Origin: Oscillospiraceae bacterium UBA1230
GTDB taxonomy: Bacteria; Bacillota; Clostridia; Oscillospirales; Oscillospiraceae
Assembly (NCBI GenBank): GCA_002309395.1
Contig: DBWU01000080.1
Location: forward strand, 1-14,156
Length of the DNA: 14,156 nt
Direction: 5' to 3'
Position 1 is the stretch's first letter; each line of letters opens with the position of its first letter. The position numbers and the translations under genes are program-made. The notes under the pieces are model-generated. The model saw only the letters and a list, made by a program, of their open reading frames with translations, was not told the origin of the DNA and searched no databases. Positions 5,834 through 11,967 of this stretch are shown piece after piece.

Positions 5834-7240
5834 TCACGTATTTTCCCGGCTGATGGGTCGGCGTCGGAGCAGGGCCGCCAGCGCCTTGCCGTTGAAGGGG
5901 ATCAGGGGATACAGGTATCCCCGTCCCACCAGCGGCGGCGTCGTGGCGACAAGCAGTAAGATCCCCGCCACGCCCAGTCCAAACCCCCACCAGCCCAGAA
6001 GCCAGATCAGCACCAGCAGGGCGATCCGGCACAGCTTGACGGCATAGCCCATCTCATAGCTGTGCTGGGCGTAATTCGCCACCGCCACGAACGCCATATA
6101 GACCAGCACCTCCGGCACCAGCCATCGTGACTGCACCGCGAAATCCCCCAAGATCAGCGCCCCCAGCATACTGAAGGAGTTGCTCAACGCGTTGGGCGTG
6201 TTCAGCGACGCCAGCTTCAAAATGTCGATGATGAACTCCACCAGTAAAAGCTGTACGATCAGCGGCACGGCGTATTCGCCTTCCACCTGCAAAAAAGACA
6301 GCGCATCGGGCAGGTGCGCCGGATCGTTCACCAGCAGATACCACATGGGTGTGATAAAAAGCGTCATCGTCAGCACGATCAAGCGCAAGATCCGCAGATA
6401 GGAGCCGATGACCGGTGGAAAATAATAGTCGTTGATCTCCTCGGCAAAGCTCAGAATCGTGGTGGGCAGGATCATAACGGAGGCGCTGTTGTCCACCATC
6501 ACCAGAATGTTCCCCTCCATCAGGCACGCCGCCGCCACGTCCGGCCGCTCGGTATAGCGCACCTTGGGGAACGGGTCGTACCACCGCCCCGGGGAAATGC
6601 TCTCGGCAAGACTCTCCTGTCCCATGGATAAAGACCGGGCGGCAATATGATCCAGCTTCTCATCCAGCTCCGAGAGCAGCTTGCGGTCTACCAGATCCTC
6701 CATATAGCACACCGCCACGTCCAGTCCGGTGCGTCCTCCCACCTGCCGCCGCGCCATCGTCAGCGCCGGATGCCGCAACCGCCGCCGCAGCAGGGCGGCG
6801 TTTCGCATCAAACTCTCCCCGAACCCGTCGTGACTGCCCCGAAGCACGCGGCTGGCGTCCGGCTCCTCCACGGCGCGCAGGGGGATCTGCTTGGCGTCCA
6901 GCAAAATGCCGCCGCAAAACCCGTCGATCACCAGCAGCGTCTTGCCGGAGAACACCGCCGTAACGGCGCTGTCCCTGTCCTGCTCCACCGTAACGTCCGC
7001 CACGCTGACGTACCGCCGGGTAAACTCCTCCAGCGTATGCACGCCGTTCCACTGCGCCGCCGTCAGCCACACGGAGATCATCCGCTCCAGCACCGCGTCG
7101 TCAGCGTAGCCGTTGATGACCCAGAGTTTGGCGCGGCGTGAGGCGATCGTCAGCGTCCGGGAGGTCATATCGAAACTGCGCTGCGCTCCCAGCAGTTCGT
7201 CCAGTTGCCCCACGCGCCCTTCAAAATCCAGTCGTTTCAT
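5834..7240 (-). CDS. spoVAF: Spore germination protein SpoVAF (GerA-type A subunit family)
   Basis: SpoVAF belongs to the GerAA-like family of spore inner-membrane proteins. In Bacillus it forms a complex with FigP that amplifies the germination signal, probably as an ion channel. The 468-aa protein has a soluble N-terminal half (to about 265) with the family blocks LVIDGF, SHDGFGESLMRNAALLRRRL (about 135-154) and EGNILVMVDNSASVMILPTT (about 242-262). Next comes FAEEINDYYFPPVIGSYLRILR and about five membrane segments. That matches SpoVAF rather than GerAA in size and wording. I chose ATG 7240-7238 because GGGAGGGG lies just upstream; the ATG six codons earlier would place that ribosome site inside the gene. 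It is a single gene here, not attached to spoVAC/D/E, and has a sigma-G-like promoter. Confidence 0.9.
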   Translation of the reverse strand: MKRLDFEGRVGQLDELLGAQRSFDMTSRTLTIASRRAKLWVINGYADDAVLERMISVWLTAAQWNGVHTLEEFTRRYVSVADVTVEQDRDSAVTAVFSGKTLLVIDGFCGGILLDAKQIPLRAVEEPDASRVLRGSHDGFGESLMRNAALLRRRLRHPALTMARRQVGGRTGLDVAVCYMEDLVDRKLLSELDEKLDHIAARSLSMGQESLAESISPGRWYDPFPKVRYTERPDVAAACLMEGNILVMVDNSASVMILPTTILSFAEEINDYYFPPVIGSYLRILRLIVLTMTLFITPMWYLLVNDPAHLPDALSFLQVEGEYAVPLIVQLLLVEFIIDILKLASLNTPNALSNSFSMLGALILGDFAVQSRWLVPEVLVYMAFVAVANYAQHSYEMGYAVKLCRIALLVLIWLLGWWGFGLGVAGILLLVATTPPLVGRGYLYPLIPFNGKALAALLRRRPISRENT

Positions 7241-7268
7241 GTCCCGCCCCTCCCTCATTTTTCCTGTT

Positions 7269-7298
7269 TAGTATGGGATCGGGCGCAGGGTTTTATGC
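7269..7298 (-). promoter_or_regulatory. Sigma-G-type forespore promoter for spoVAF
   Basis: On the minus strand GCATA (7298-7294) and CATACTA (7275-7269) are separated by 18 bases. These fit the sigma-G consensus GNATR / CATNNTA at each conserved base as I recall it. The predicted start falls about 20 bases before the spoVAF start codon, just upstream of its ribosome site, so the spacing is right. Forespore-specific expression is what a germination protein needs. Confidence 0.75.
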
Positions 7299-7300
7299 GC

Positions 7301-7337
7301 GAAGACGCCGCCGGAGGGGAGTCTCCGGCGGCGCTTC
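7301..7337 (-). terminator. GC-rich hairpin after the DUF2156-GNAT gene
   Basis: CGCCGCCGGAG (7306-7316) pairs with CTCCGGCGGCG (7323-7333) around a 6-base loop. GAAG/CTTC extends the stem past one bulged base. It starts 10 bases after the stop at 7347. There is no T run on the minus strand, so it may be an RNA 3'-end stabiliser or a Rho-type/weak terminator. Confidence 0.5.
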
Positions 7338-7346
7338 GTCACGGCG

Positions 7347-8744
7347 TCATACGGTTTTCGTAAAATAGTAAAAGGTATCGTCCTCTCCGTCGGGACGCAT
7401 ACAGCTTGCCAGCATTTTGTGCGAAGCGGCGTTCTCCCGGTAGCACTTCGCCCGCACGCAGGCGAGTCCCAGCCGGTACAGCGCCCAATCGGCGGCGGCG
7501 GCAAACGCCTCGGTGCCGTAGCCGTTGCCGGCATACTCCGGCGCAATGCGGCAGCCAAGCTCCGCGCCGCCCTTCCAGTCGAAGCGGTAGAGCACCGCCT
7601 CACCGATGAGCTTTCCCTCCCGGCGCACGGCGAAATTCACCGCCAGGCGGTTTTCGAAATCCTGCCGCGCCACGGTGAGGAAATAGTCCTCCGTCAGCTC
7701 GCCCTGTAAGTCCTCCCGGTAGTCGTAACCCCACCAGCGATTGCGCTCGTCGTCCAGGCACAGGGCGTTGTAAGCCTTCCGATCCTCCGGGCGCAATTCC
7801 CCCAGCGTCAAACGCTCCGTTTTGATCTCCGGGATCCGCGCCAGGTCGTCCAGCTCCGTCCCCACCGTTGCGTGGAGCTTTCCGCCCAGTTGTGCCGGAA
7901 GATACTGGAGCTTGGAGGTACGCAGGCCCTTGTCCCGCGCATCGTCCTCCCGGTTGATCCACACGCAATCCTCCGCCCGGTGGGCGGCAAACGCCCGCAC
8001 CAGCGCCGGATACCCGCCAGGGCAGGAGTAAAGCGCCTTCTCCGCGTGGATCACCAGCGTGTCACCGCACTGCTCGGCAAAGCACACCGCCAAAAGATGC
8101 TCCCCTTGCCGCAGCGCGCCGCCTGTGAGCCAGCCTTCCCCCAGATGCTCCGCCAGCCGTTTTGCCTCCGTCAGCTCCTGCCGTGCCAGCGCCGCCTCCT
8201 TGTGAAACTCCCCTTCGTACGCCGCCCAGAACTGCTCCAATCTCTCCCGGTCGGACGGGGTCAACTCCACGAAACGGGCGTCGGGGTATTCTTTTTCAAA
8301 GCGGTGGATATGGTTGCGCTGACCGCTGTAACGCCTTCCGGCAAACGACGCCATCGCGTCGGCGCGGTAGAGGTAGTCCTTCCACGGACGCAGGTTTTTC
8401 ACCTGCAGGCAGGGATAGCGGCGCACCAGGCGGACCGCTTCCTCCTCCGGCACCGCGGAGATCACCGGGCGCAGTCCCGTCCGGGTGCAATATTCCTCCA
8501 GCGCCGTCAGCGCCCCGTCCACGTCGCCGTCCTCTCCCGGCACCGGCAGGTCGAAGCAATACGTCCCCTCGATGCAGTTGCGAACGATCAGACAGCCCCG
8601 TGCCTCGGCGTATGCCGGGTGGAGATAGCCGCTCCACATGAGCTTGGTGCCGACGGAGTATTCGCACAGGCGGTAGGTACAGCGCCCGTAATAGCGCCGC
8701 AGCAGCGGCGCGTCCGCCGGGGTAATGGGTGTAAATGTCAGCAT
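7347..8744 (-). CDS. DUF2156 (LPG-synthase-like) domain fused to a GNAT acetyltransferase
   Basis: A 465-aa protein made of two acyltransferase-fold domains. Residues about 1-300 resemble DUF2156, the C-terminal domain family of lysyl-phosphatidylglycerol synthases. The diagnostic stretch is DYLYRADAMASFAGRRYSGQ followed by RNHIHRF (about residues 137-165), with WINREDDARDKGLR near 262-275. Residues about 315-465 start with KTERLTLGELRPED and carry RIAPEYAGNGYGTEA (about 408-422), the acetyl-CoA pyrophosphate loop of RimJ/RimL-type GNAT enzymes. The missing transmembrane part means it is not an MprF-type lipid flippase. Substrate is unknown; amino-acyl or acetyl transfer to a small molecule or peptide is possible. 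ATG 8744-8742 is chosen because AAGGA lies 6-7 bases upstream and any earlier start would run back through the terminator at 8769-8797. Confidence 0.82.
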   Translation of the reverse strand: MLTFTPITPADAPLLRRYYGRCTYRLCEYSVGTKLMWSGYLHPAYAEARGCLIVRNCIEGTYCFDLPVPGEDGDVDGALTALEEYCTRTGLRPVISAVPEEEAVRLVRRYPCLQVKNLRPWKDYLYRADAMASFAGRRYSGQRNHIHRFEKEYPDARFVELTPSDRERLEQFWAAYEGEFHKEAALARQELTEAKRLAEHLGEGWLTGGALRQGEHLLAVCFAEQCGDTLVIHAEKALYSCPGGYPALVRAFAAHRAEDCVWINREDDARDKGLRTSKLQYLPAQLGGKLHATVGTELDDLARIPEIKTERLTLGELRPEDRKAYNALCLDDERNRWWGYDYREDLQGELTEDYFLTVARQDFENRLAVNFAVRREGKLIGEAVLYRFDWKGGAELGCRIAPEYAGNGYGTEAFAAAADWALYRLGLACVRAKCYRENAASHKMLASCMRPDGEDDTFYYFTKTV

Positions 8745-8768
8745 AGCGTTTCCTTCTGTCTCTTTACT

Positions 8769-8797
8769 AAAAACGCCGGCGGTCAGCCGGCGTTTTT
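8769..8797 (-). terminator. Strong bidirectional-looking terminator after the DtxR-type gene
   Basis: AAAAACGCCGGC (8769-8780) and GCCGGCGTTTTT (8786-8797) form a 12-bp perfect stem with a 5-base loop. On the minus strand it begins 5 bases after the regulator stop and ends in five T. Only 24 bases separate it from the next start codon downstream, on the same strand. Confidence 0.88.
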
Positions 8798-8802
8798 CTC
8801 CG

Positions 8803-9177
8803 TTACGCTTCACGCCGCGCCCAGAACGCGCGGAGTTTTTCATACGTTTCCTCGCTCAAGCTGTGTTCGATGAGACAGGCGTCGTGTTCAGCGGTGTCCG
8901 CCGCCACACCCAGCGCGCAGAAAACGTCCGTCAGCAAGCGGTGCTTTTCCAGCGTGCTCCGGGCGATCTCCATGCCCTTTTGCGTCAGTTGGAGCTGTCC
9001 TCCCTCCGAGCGTTCCACGCATCCGCTTTGCACCAGTTTTTGTACCGCCACGCTGACACTGGGTTTGGAGAACCCCAGGTGGGACGCCACGTCGATACTG
9101 CGGCAGCTTCCCTTCCTCTCCCGGATCATCAGGATCGCTTCCAGATAATCCTCACTGGAACGGTGCCCGTCTTTCAC
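8803..9177 (-). CDS. DtxR/MntR-family metal-dependent repressor, short form
   Basis: A 124-aa cytoplasmic metal sensor that binds DNA when loaded with Fe(II) or Mn(II). The winged helix is SSEDYLEAILMI (7-18) followed by IDVASHLGFSKPSVSVAVQKL (28-48) and the wing (about 55-66). Likely metal ligands are D10, E13, H79, H98, C101, E104 and H105. D10 is the MntR-like feature, whereas C101-x-x-E104-H105 is the DtxR/IdeR-like one, so iron versus manganese cannot be settled. The C-terminal SH3-like domain of long DtxR proteins is absent. I chose GTG 9177-9175: GGAGG lies 7 bases upstream, and an ATG frame start at 9249 lies inside the -35. No metal transporter is adjacent in the window. Confidence 0.88.
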   Translation of the reverse strand: MKDGHRSSEDYLEAILMIRERKGSCRSIDVASHLGFSKPSVSVAVQKLVQSGCVERSEGGQLQLTQKGMEIARSTLEKHRLLTDVFCALGVAADTAEHDACLIEHSLSEETYEKLRAFWARREA

Positions 9178-9197
9178 GGCGACACCTCCTCTCCGGC

Positions 9198-9233
9198 GTT
9201 TTGGTGGTAAAACTGTCATTATCCTACCAAAAC
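9198..9233. promoter_or_regulatory. Candidate operator, GTTTTGGT-N20-ACCAAAAC
   Basis: Perfect 8-bp arms at 9198-9205 and 9226-9233 bracket the -10 and predicted start of the regulator promoter, an ideal place for autorepression. It does not match the DtxR or Bacillus MntR boxes I know, so the binding protein is inferred only from position. Confidence 0.5.
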
Positions 9234-9249
9234 TCCCTGCGTCTGTCAA
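9221..9249 (-). promoter_or_regulatory. Promoter of the DtxR-type gene
   Basis: On the minus strand a perfect -35 TTGACA (9249-9244), a 17-base spacer and TAGGAT (9226-9221). The predicted start is near 9214. The -35 begins 12 bases past the symporter stop. It also shows that the open frame starting at 9249 cannot be the true N terminus. Confidence 0.75.
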
Positions 9250-9261
9250 GATTAGGTTCCC

Positions 9262-10542
9262 TCAGCGTTTCGTTTCCGTCTGTGCGGCGAGGTGCTTTTG
9301 CAGCCAGTCTTTTCCGTCCACGAACCGGCTCACGATATAGGACGCCACGTAATCTCCCGCCGCGTTGACCATGGTCGCGGGCGGATCCACCAGATTTCCC
9401 AGCGCCACGGCGATGGGATAGGCGACGGCGAGCTTATCCGGGAAGAACACCGTGCAGATCACCAGCTCGCCGGTACCGCCGCCGCCGGGGATACCCGACA
9501 TGGCGACTGAGGAGAACACCGCCGCCAGGATCGCCAGCACGGCTCTGCCGGTGCTGAAATCCTGCCCGAAGATGCCGAAGAGGAACGCCACTTTGATGAT
9601 GGCGGACATGGCGGAGCCGTCCATATGCATGGTGGCGCCCAGCGGAAGCACGATGTCCGACACCTCCGTGCTGATGCCCGACTCCTCCGACACCTCCCGG
9701 TTAGCAGGCAGCGTCGCCACGGACGAACAGCTCCCGAACGCCATGGCGGCCGGCCGGAAGATCTTTCGCATCATCAGCCGCGCCGCGCCCCTGCCGCCGC
9801 CGAAACGGGCATACAGTGGGAAAAACACCAGCGCATAGGCGAAGGAAAGGGCGTAATAGATCAACAGCGTCCGTCCGTAATCGCCGATGAGTTGGGTGCC
9901 GAAGGAGGCCACCAGCGTGGCGAAGAAACCGAAGAACCCCACCGGCGCGTAATAGGTGATCAATCGCACGGTTTTCATGATGCACGCGGTGATTTCCGCC
10001 AGTGCGCGCCCCACGCGGTGTCCCGCCTCGCCGGATAACTGAACGCCGAAGCCGAACAGCACCGCCGCCACGATCAGCGGCAAAATGGCGCGGCGGCTGA
10101 ACAGCTCGGTAAAATCAGGCTTGGTGAAGAAGTTCACCACCAGATCCGTCAAACGTGCTCCGTCGGCCACGTCTCCTGCCACCGCGGTGTACTGTCCGCT
10201 CACCGGCGGAATGATGCGGCACACCGCGTACGTCAGCGTTCCTGCGATAGCGGCGGTCACCAGGAAGGTGCCCACCGTCACGCCCAGCAGTTTTCCGGCT
10301 CTTCGCGCGCCGGACATGTTGGCAATGGCGGAAGCGATGGAGAAAAATACCAGCGGCACCACCACGCAGAACATCATGTTGATAAAGATCGTGCCCAGGA
10401 ACTCCAGATGCGCGGCGCCTAACGCCGTTACCTCCCCCGTTTCGCCGCGTACCGTGGGCCATACGGCGCCGGAGACGCACCCCAGCACGATGCCCGCCAG
10501 CATACACAGCAAAAAGCGGTTGCTTCTTATAAACCGTTTCAT
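9262..10542 (-). CDS. Dicarboxylate/amino acid:cation symporter (DAACS family)
   Basis: A 426-aa membrane importer related to GltP, GltT, DctA and SstT that takes up glutamate, aspartate, serine or C4-dicarboxylates with protons or sodium. The family signatures appear in order: HP1 region SCSSVATLP (about 279-287, usually SSSxxTLP), helix 7 ATMHMDGSA (about 309-317, the NMDGT sodium/substrate motif, here HMDGS), HP2 GIPGGGGTGE (about 356-365), and helix 8 NLVDPPATMVNAAGD (about 390-404). The last of these contains the D...N-x-x-x-D substrate residues. Eight hydrophobic segments are visible. The C in SCSS and HMDGS in place of NMDGT could change specificity. AAAGGAG lies 7 bases before the ATG. 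No terminator separates it from the regulator gene downstream. Confidence 0.92.
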   Translation of the reverse strand: MKRFIRSNRFLLCMLAGIVLGCVSGAVWPTVRGETGEVTALGAAHLEFLGTIFINMMFCVVVPLVFFSIASAIANMSGARRAGKLLGVTVGTFLVTAAIAGTLTYAVCRIIPPVSGQYTAVAGDVADGARLTDLVVNFFTKPDFTELFSRRAILPLIVAAVLFGFGVQLSGEAGHRVGRALAEITACIMKTVRLITYYAPVGFFGFFATLVASFGTQLIGDYGRTLLIYYALSFAYALVFFPLYARFGGGRGAARLMMRKIFRPAAMAFGSCSSVATLPANREVSEESGISTEVSDIVLPLGATMHMDGSAMSAIIKVAFLFGIFGQDFSTGRAVLAILAAVFSSVAMSGIPGGGGTGELVICTVFFPDKLAVAYPIAVALGNLVDPPATMVNAAGDYVASYIVSRFVDGKDWLQKHLAAQTETKR

Positions 10543-10757
10543 CTCTCTGCTCCTTTCTTTCGGCGCACCGCGCCGTTTTCCATGCTCCCATCTCTATTCG
10601 CCACGGCTTGGCTCATATGCAAAAAAGCGAATTTTTACCGCTTTGAAAATTTTGTTATCATTTTGTAATTTTTTTGTAGCTTTTTTGAAATCGTTATGGT
10701 ATAATACGGGTAACCTCTCCCAAAACGGCGCCGCGGCGCCGGAAAGGAAGCGTTTAT
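10543..10757. other. Divergent AT-rich intergenic region with paired leader hairpins
   Basis: This 215-bp region separates the leftward symporter from the rightward NlpC/P60 gene. The middle (10621-10690) is A/T tracts, with a weak stem AAAGCG/CGCTTT at 10624-10644. Next to each ribosome site lies a GC-rich palindrome: CGGCGC-ACC-GCGCCG at 10561-10575 for the symporter and CGGCGCCGCGGCGCCG at 10726-10741 for the hydrolase. I see a convincing promoter only for the rightward gene. Confidence 0.6.
10697..10705 (+). promoter_or_regulatory. Extended -10 promoter for the NlpC/P60 gene
   Basis: TG-G-TATAAT, a perfect -10 with the TGn extension. No good -35 lies 17 bases upstream (TAGCTT), which extended -10 promoters tolerate. 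The predicted start is near 10712, giving a leader of about 45 bases that contains the 16-bp palindrome 10726-10741. Confidence 0.75.
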
Positions 10758-11669
10758 ATGTCACACAAAATCAAGTGTTTGCTATTGTCAGCCGTGTTGC
10801 TTCTTTGCTGTGTCACCACCGCCCGTGCCGCCGGGGAAGACGGCGGATACGACGCGGCGCGGCAGGCGCTGGCGCTCTCTGGCGTATCCGGCGGCGCGGA
10901 GCTGGCGCTGGGCGGCAGCAGCGTCTGGCAACTGGCGATCGACATGGGTCTTTTGCAAAGCGACGAGCCGCTCTCCCTGTCGGCGCTGTCCGCCCAAACG
11001 CTGCAGACGCGGCAATCGCTGCTGGCGGCGCAGGCACAGCAGACGGAGCAGGCGGTATCGGATGCGGCGCTGGCGCTGCAGTACGGCGGCGTTCAGGTCA
11101 CGGCGTACAGCGTAACGCTTTACGCCGAGCCGGACGAGAACAGTGCCGCCCTGCGCGGCGCGGTCAACGGCAAGGTTCTGCGTCTTTTAGGCGCGGAGGG
11201 CGACTGGTATCGCGTATCCTTCGCCGGCGTCACCGGGTTCGTCCCCGTCTCACAGTGCCGTCTGGTGTTCTACGCCGACTATGAGGGTACCTGGGCAAGC
11301 GGCGCGGTGGAGGAGGAGATCATAGCCTACGCCCGCACGTTTACCGGCACACCCTACGTGTACGGCGGCAGCAGTAAAAGCGGCACGGATTGTTCCGGCT
11401 TCACCATGGCGGTATTCGCCGCCTTTGGCTGCTCCCTTCCCCACGGCGCCTCCGATCAGTATTACGTGAGCCGCCGGGTCAGCGACTATGAGCGTCAGGC
11501 GGGCGATCTGGTGTTTTTCAACACTTGCGGCGGCATCAGCCACGTGGGTCTGTATCTGGGCGACGGTCTCTTTATCCACGCCAGCTCCAGTTGCGGCGTG
11601 ACCGTCAATTCCCTCTATGAGCATTATTACGCCGCCGCCTACGTTGGCGCGGGCCGGGTCATCGGCTGA
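10758..11669 (+). CDS. Secreted SH3-NlpC/P60 peptidoglycan endopeptidase
   Basis: A 303-aa exported cysteine peptidase expected to cut stem peptides of peptidoglycan (gamma-D-Glu-diamino acid bond). The signal peptide is residues 1-24, with a hydrophobic core and ARA|A cleavage; C17-C18 lack a lipobox, so it is probably not a lipoprotein. A helical, Ala/Gln-rich region follows (about 30-108), then a bacterial SH3 domain (about 112-170: VTLYAEPDENS, VLRLLGAEGDWYRVSF). The NlpC/P60 domain spans 185-303, with catalytic C211 in TDCSGF, H262 in ISHVGLY and H274 in FIHAS. AAGGAAG lies about 8 bases before the ATG. It stands alone between its own promoter and a terminator. Roles in cell separation, sporulation or germination cannot be told apart. 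Confidence 0.93.
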   Translation: MSHKIKCLLLSAVLLLCCVTTARAAGEDGGYDAARQALALSGVSGGAELALGGSSVWQLAIDMGLLQSDEPLSLSALSAQTLQTRQSLLAAQAQQTEQAVSDAALALQYGGVQVTAYSVTLYAEPDENSAALRGAVNGKVLRLLGAEGDWYRVSFAGVTGFVPVSQCRLVFYADYEGTWASGAVEEEIIAYARTFTGTPYVYGGSSKSGTDCSGFTMAVFAAFGCSLPHGASDQYYVSRRVSDYERQAGDLVFFNTCGGISHVGLYLGDGLFIHASSSCGVTVNSLYEHYYAAAYVGAGRVIG

Positions 11670-11692
11670 CCGTTCGCCCCCCCGTCTTCTCC

Positions 11693-11721
11693 GTGCGTCC
11701 GTTTTCACGGGCGCACTTTTT
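11693..11721 (+). terminator. Terminator of the NlpC/P60 gene
   Basis: GTGCGTCCGT (11693-11702) pairs with ACGGGCGCAC (11707-11716), one G-T wobble and a TTTC loop, then five T. It lies 24 bases past the stop. Confidence 0.88.
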
Positions 11722-11732
11722 ATGCGTATATT

Positions 11733-11746
11733 TGCATATTTATTCA
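11733..11746. promoter_or_regulatory. Distal ARG-box-like site
   Basis: TGCATATTTATTCA matches the ArgR/AhrC consensus TGAATwwwwATTCA at 13 of 14 positions. It lies about 155 bases before the predicted start of the ABC importer transcript. The region is AT-rich, so chance similarity is possible. Confidence 0.45.
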
Positions 11747-11817
11747 TTTATACGAATACCATCTCCGTGATAACGCTGTAATTATCCTGTTGTCAACTGG
11801 TTTTCCCTTGTCACATT

Positions 11818-11834
11818 CCACAAAATCTTTGTGG
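11818..11834. repeat. Inverted repeat CCACAAA-ATC-TTTGTGG
   Basis: A perfect 7-bp inverted repeat with a 3-base centre, 26 bases upstream of the importer -35. No T run follows in a useful place, so an operator is likelier than a terminator. I do not recognise the binding protein. Confidence 0.45.
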
Positions 11835-11838
11835 TTTA

Positions 11839-11852
11839 TGAAATTTTATTCA
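11839..11852. promoter_or_regulatory. Proximal ARG-box-like site
   Basis: TGAAATTTTATTCA matches TGAATwwwwATTCA at 13 of 14 positions and ends 8 bases before the -35 hexamer. It supports control of the importer by an arginine-responsive ArgR/AhrC repressor. Confidence 0.55.
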
Positions 11853-11860
11853 TTTTTCTG

Positions 11861-11889
11861 TTGACTTTTATGCGCGGCGCGTTTATGAT
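11861..11889 (+). promoter_or_regulatory. Promoter of the amino-acid ABC importer operon
   Basis: TTGACT (11861-11866), a 17-base spacer and TATGAT (11884-11889), each five of six to consensus. The start is predicted near 11896, leaving a leader of about 70 bases with a small CGGGC/GCCCG hairpin (11907-11921) and a purine-rich ribosome site. Confidence 0.85.
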
Positions 11890-11967
11890 AAACACCGTCA
11901 AGAGGTCGGGCGCCGAGCCCGGCGGCATGATATAAACCATCAAACTGAAAGAAAGCAGGAAAAAACG

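Noticed and set aside
7872..8873. 333-codon plus-strand open frame opposite the DUF2156-GNAT gene.
   Set aside because: It crosses a strong terminator, has Arg/His/Gln/Pro-rich shadow composition, and the minus-strand protein has clear domain motifs.
10774..10816. Lipoprotein signal for the NlpC/P60 protein because of C17-C18 in the leader.
   Set aside because: The residue before the cysteine is Leu, which does not fit a lipobox, while ARA|A is a good signal peptidase I site.
10085..11284. 399-codon plus-strand open frame running through the divergent intergenic region.
   Set aside because: It overlaps the antisense of the symporter, the extended -10 promoter and the NlpC/P60 gene in another frame; no conserved motif is visible.
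11896..11967. Possible riboswitch or T-box in the importer leader.
   Set aside because: The leader is only about 70 bases with one 5-bp hairpin, with no T-box sequence, no terminator and no known aptamer core.
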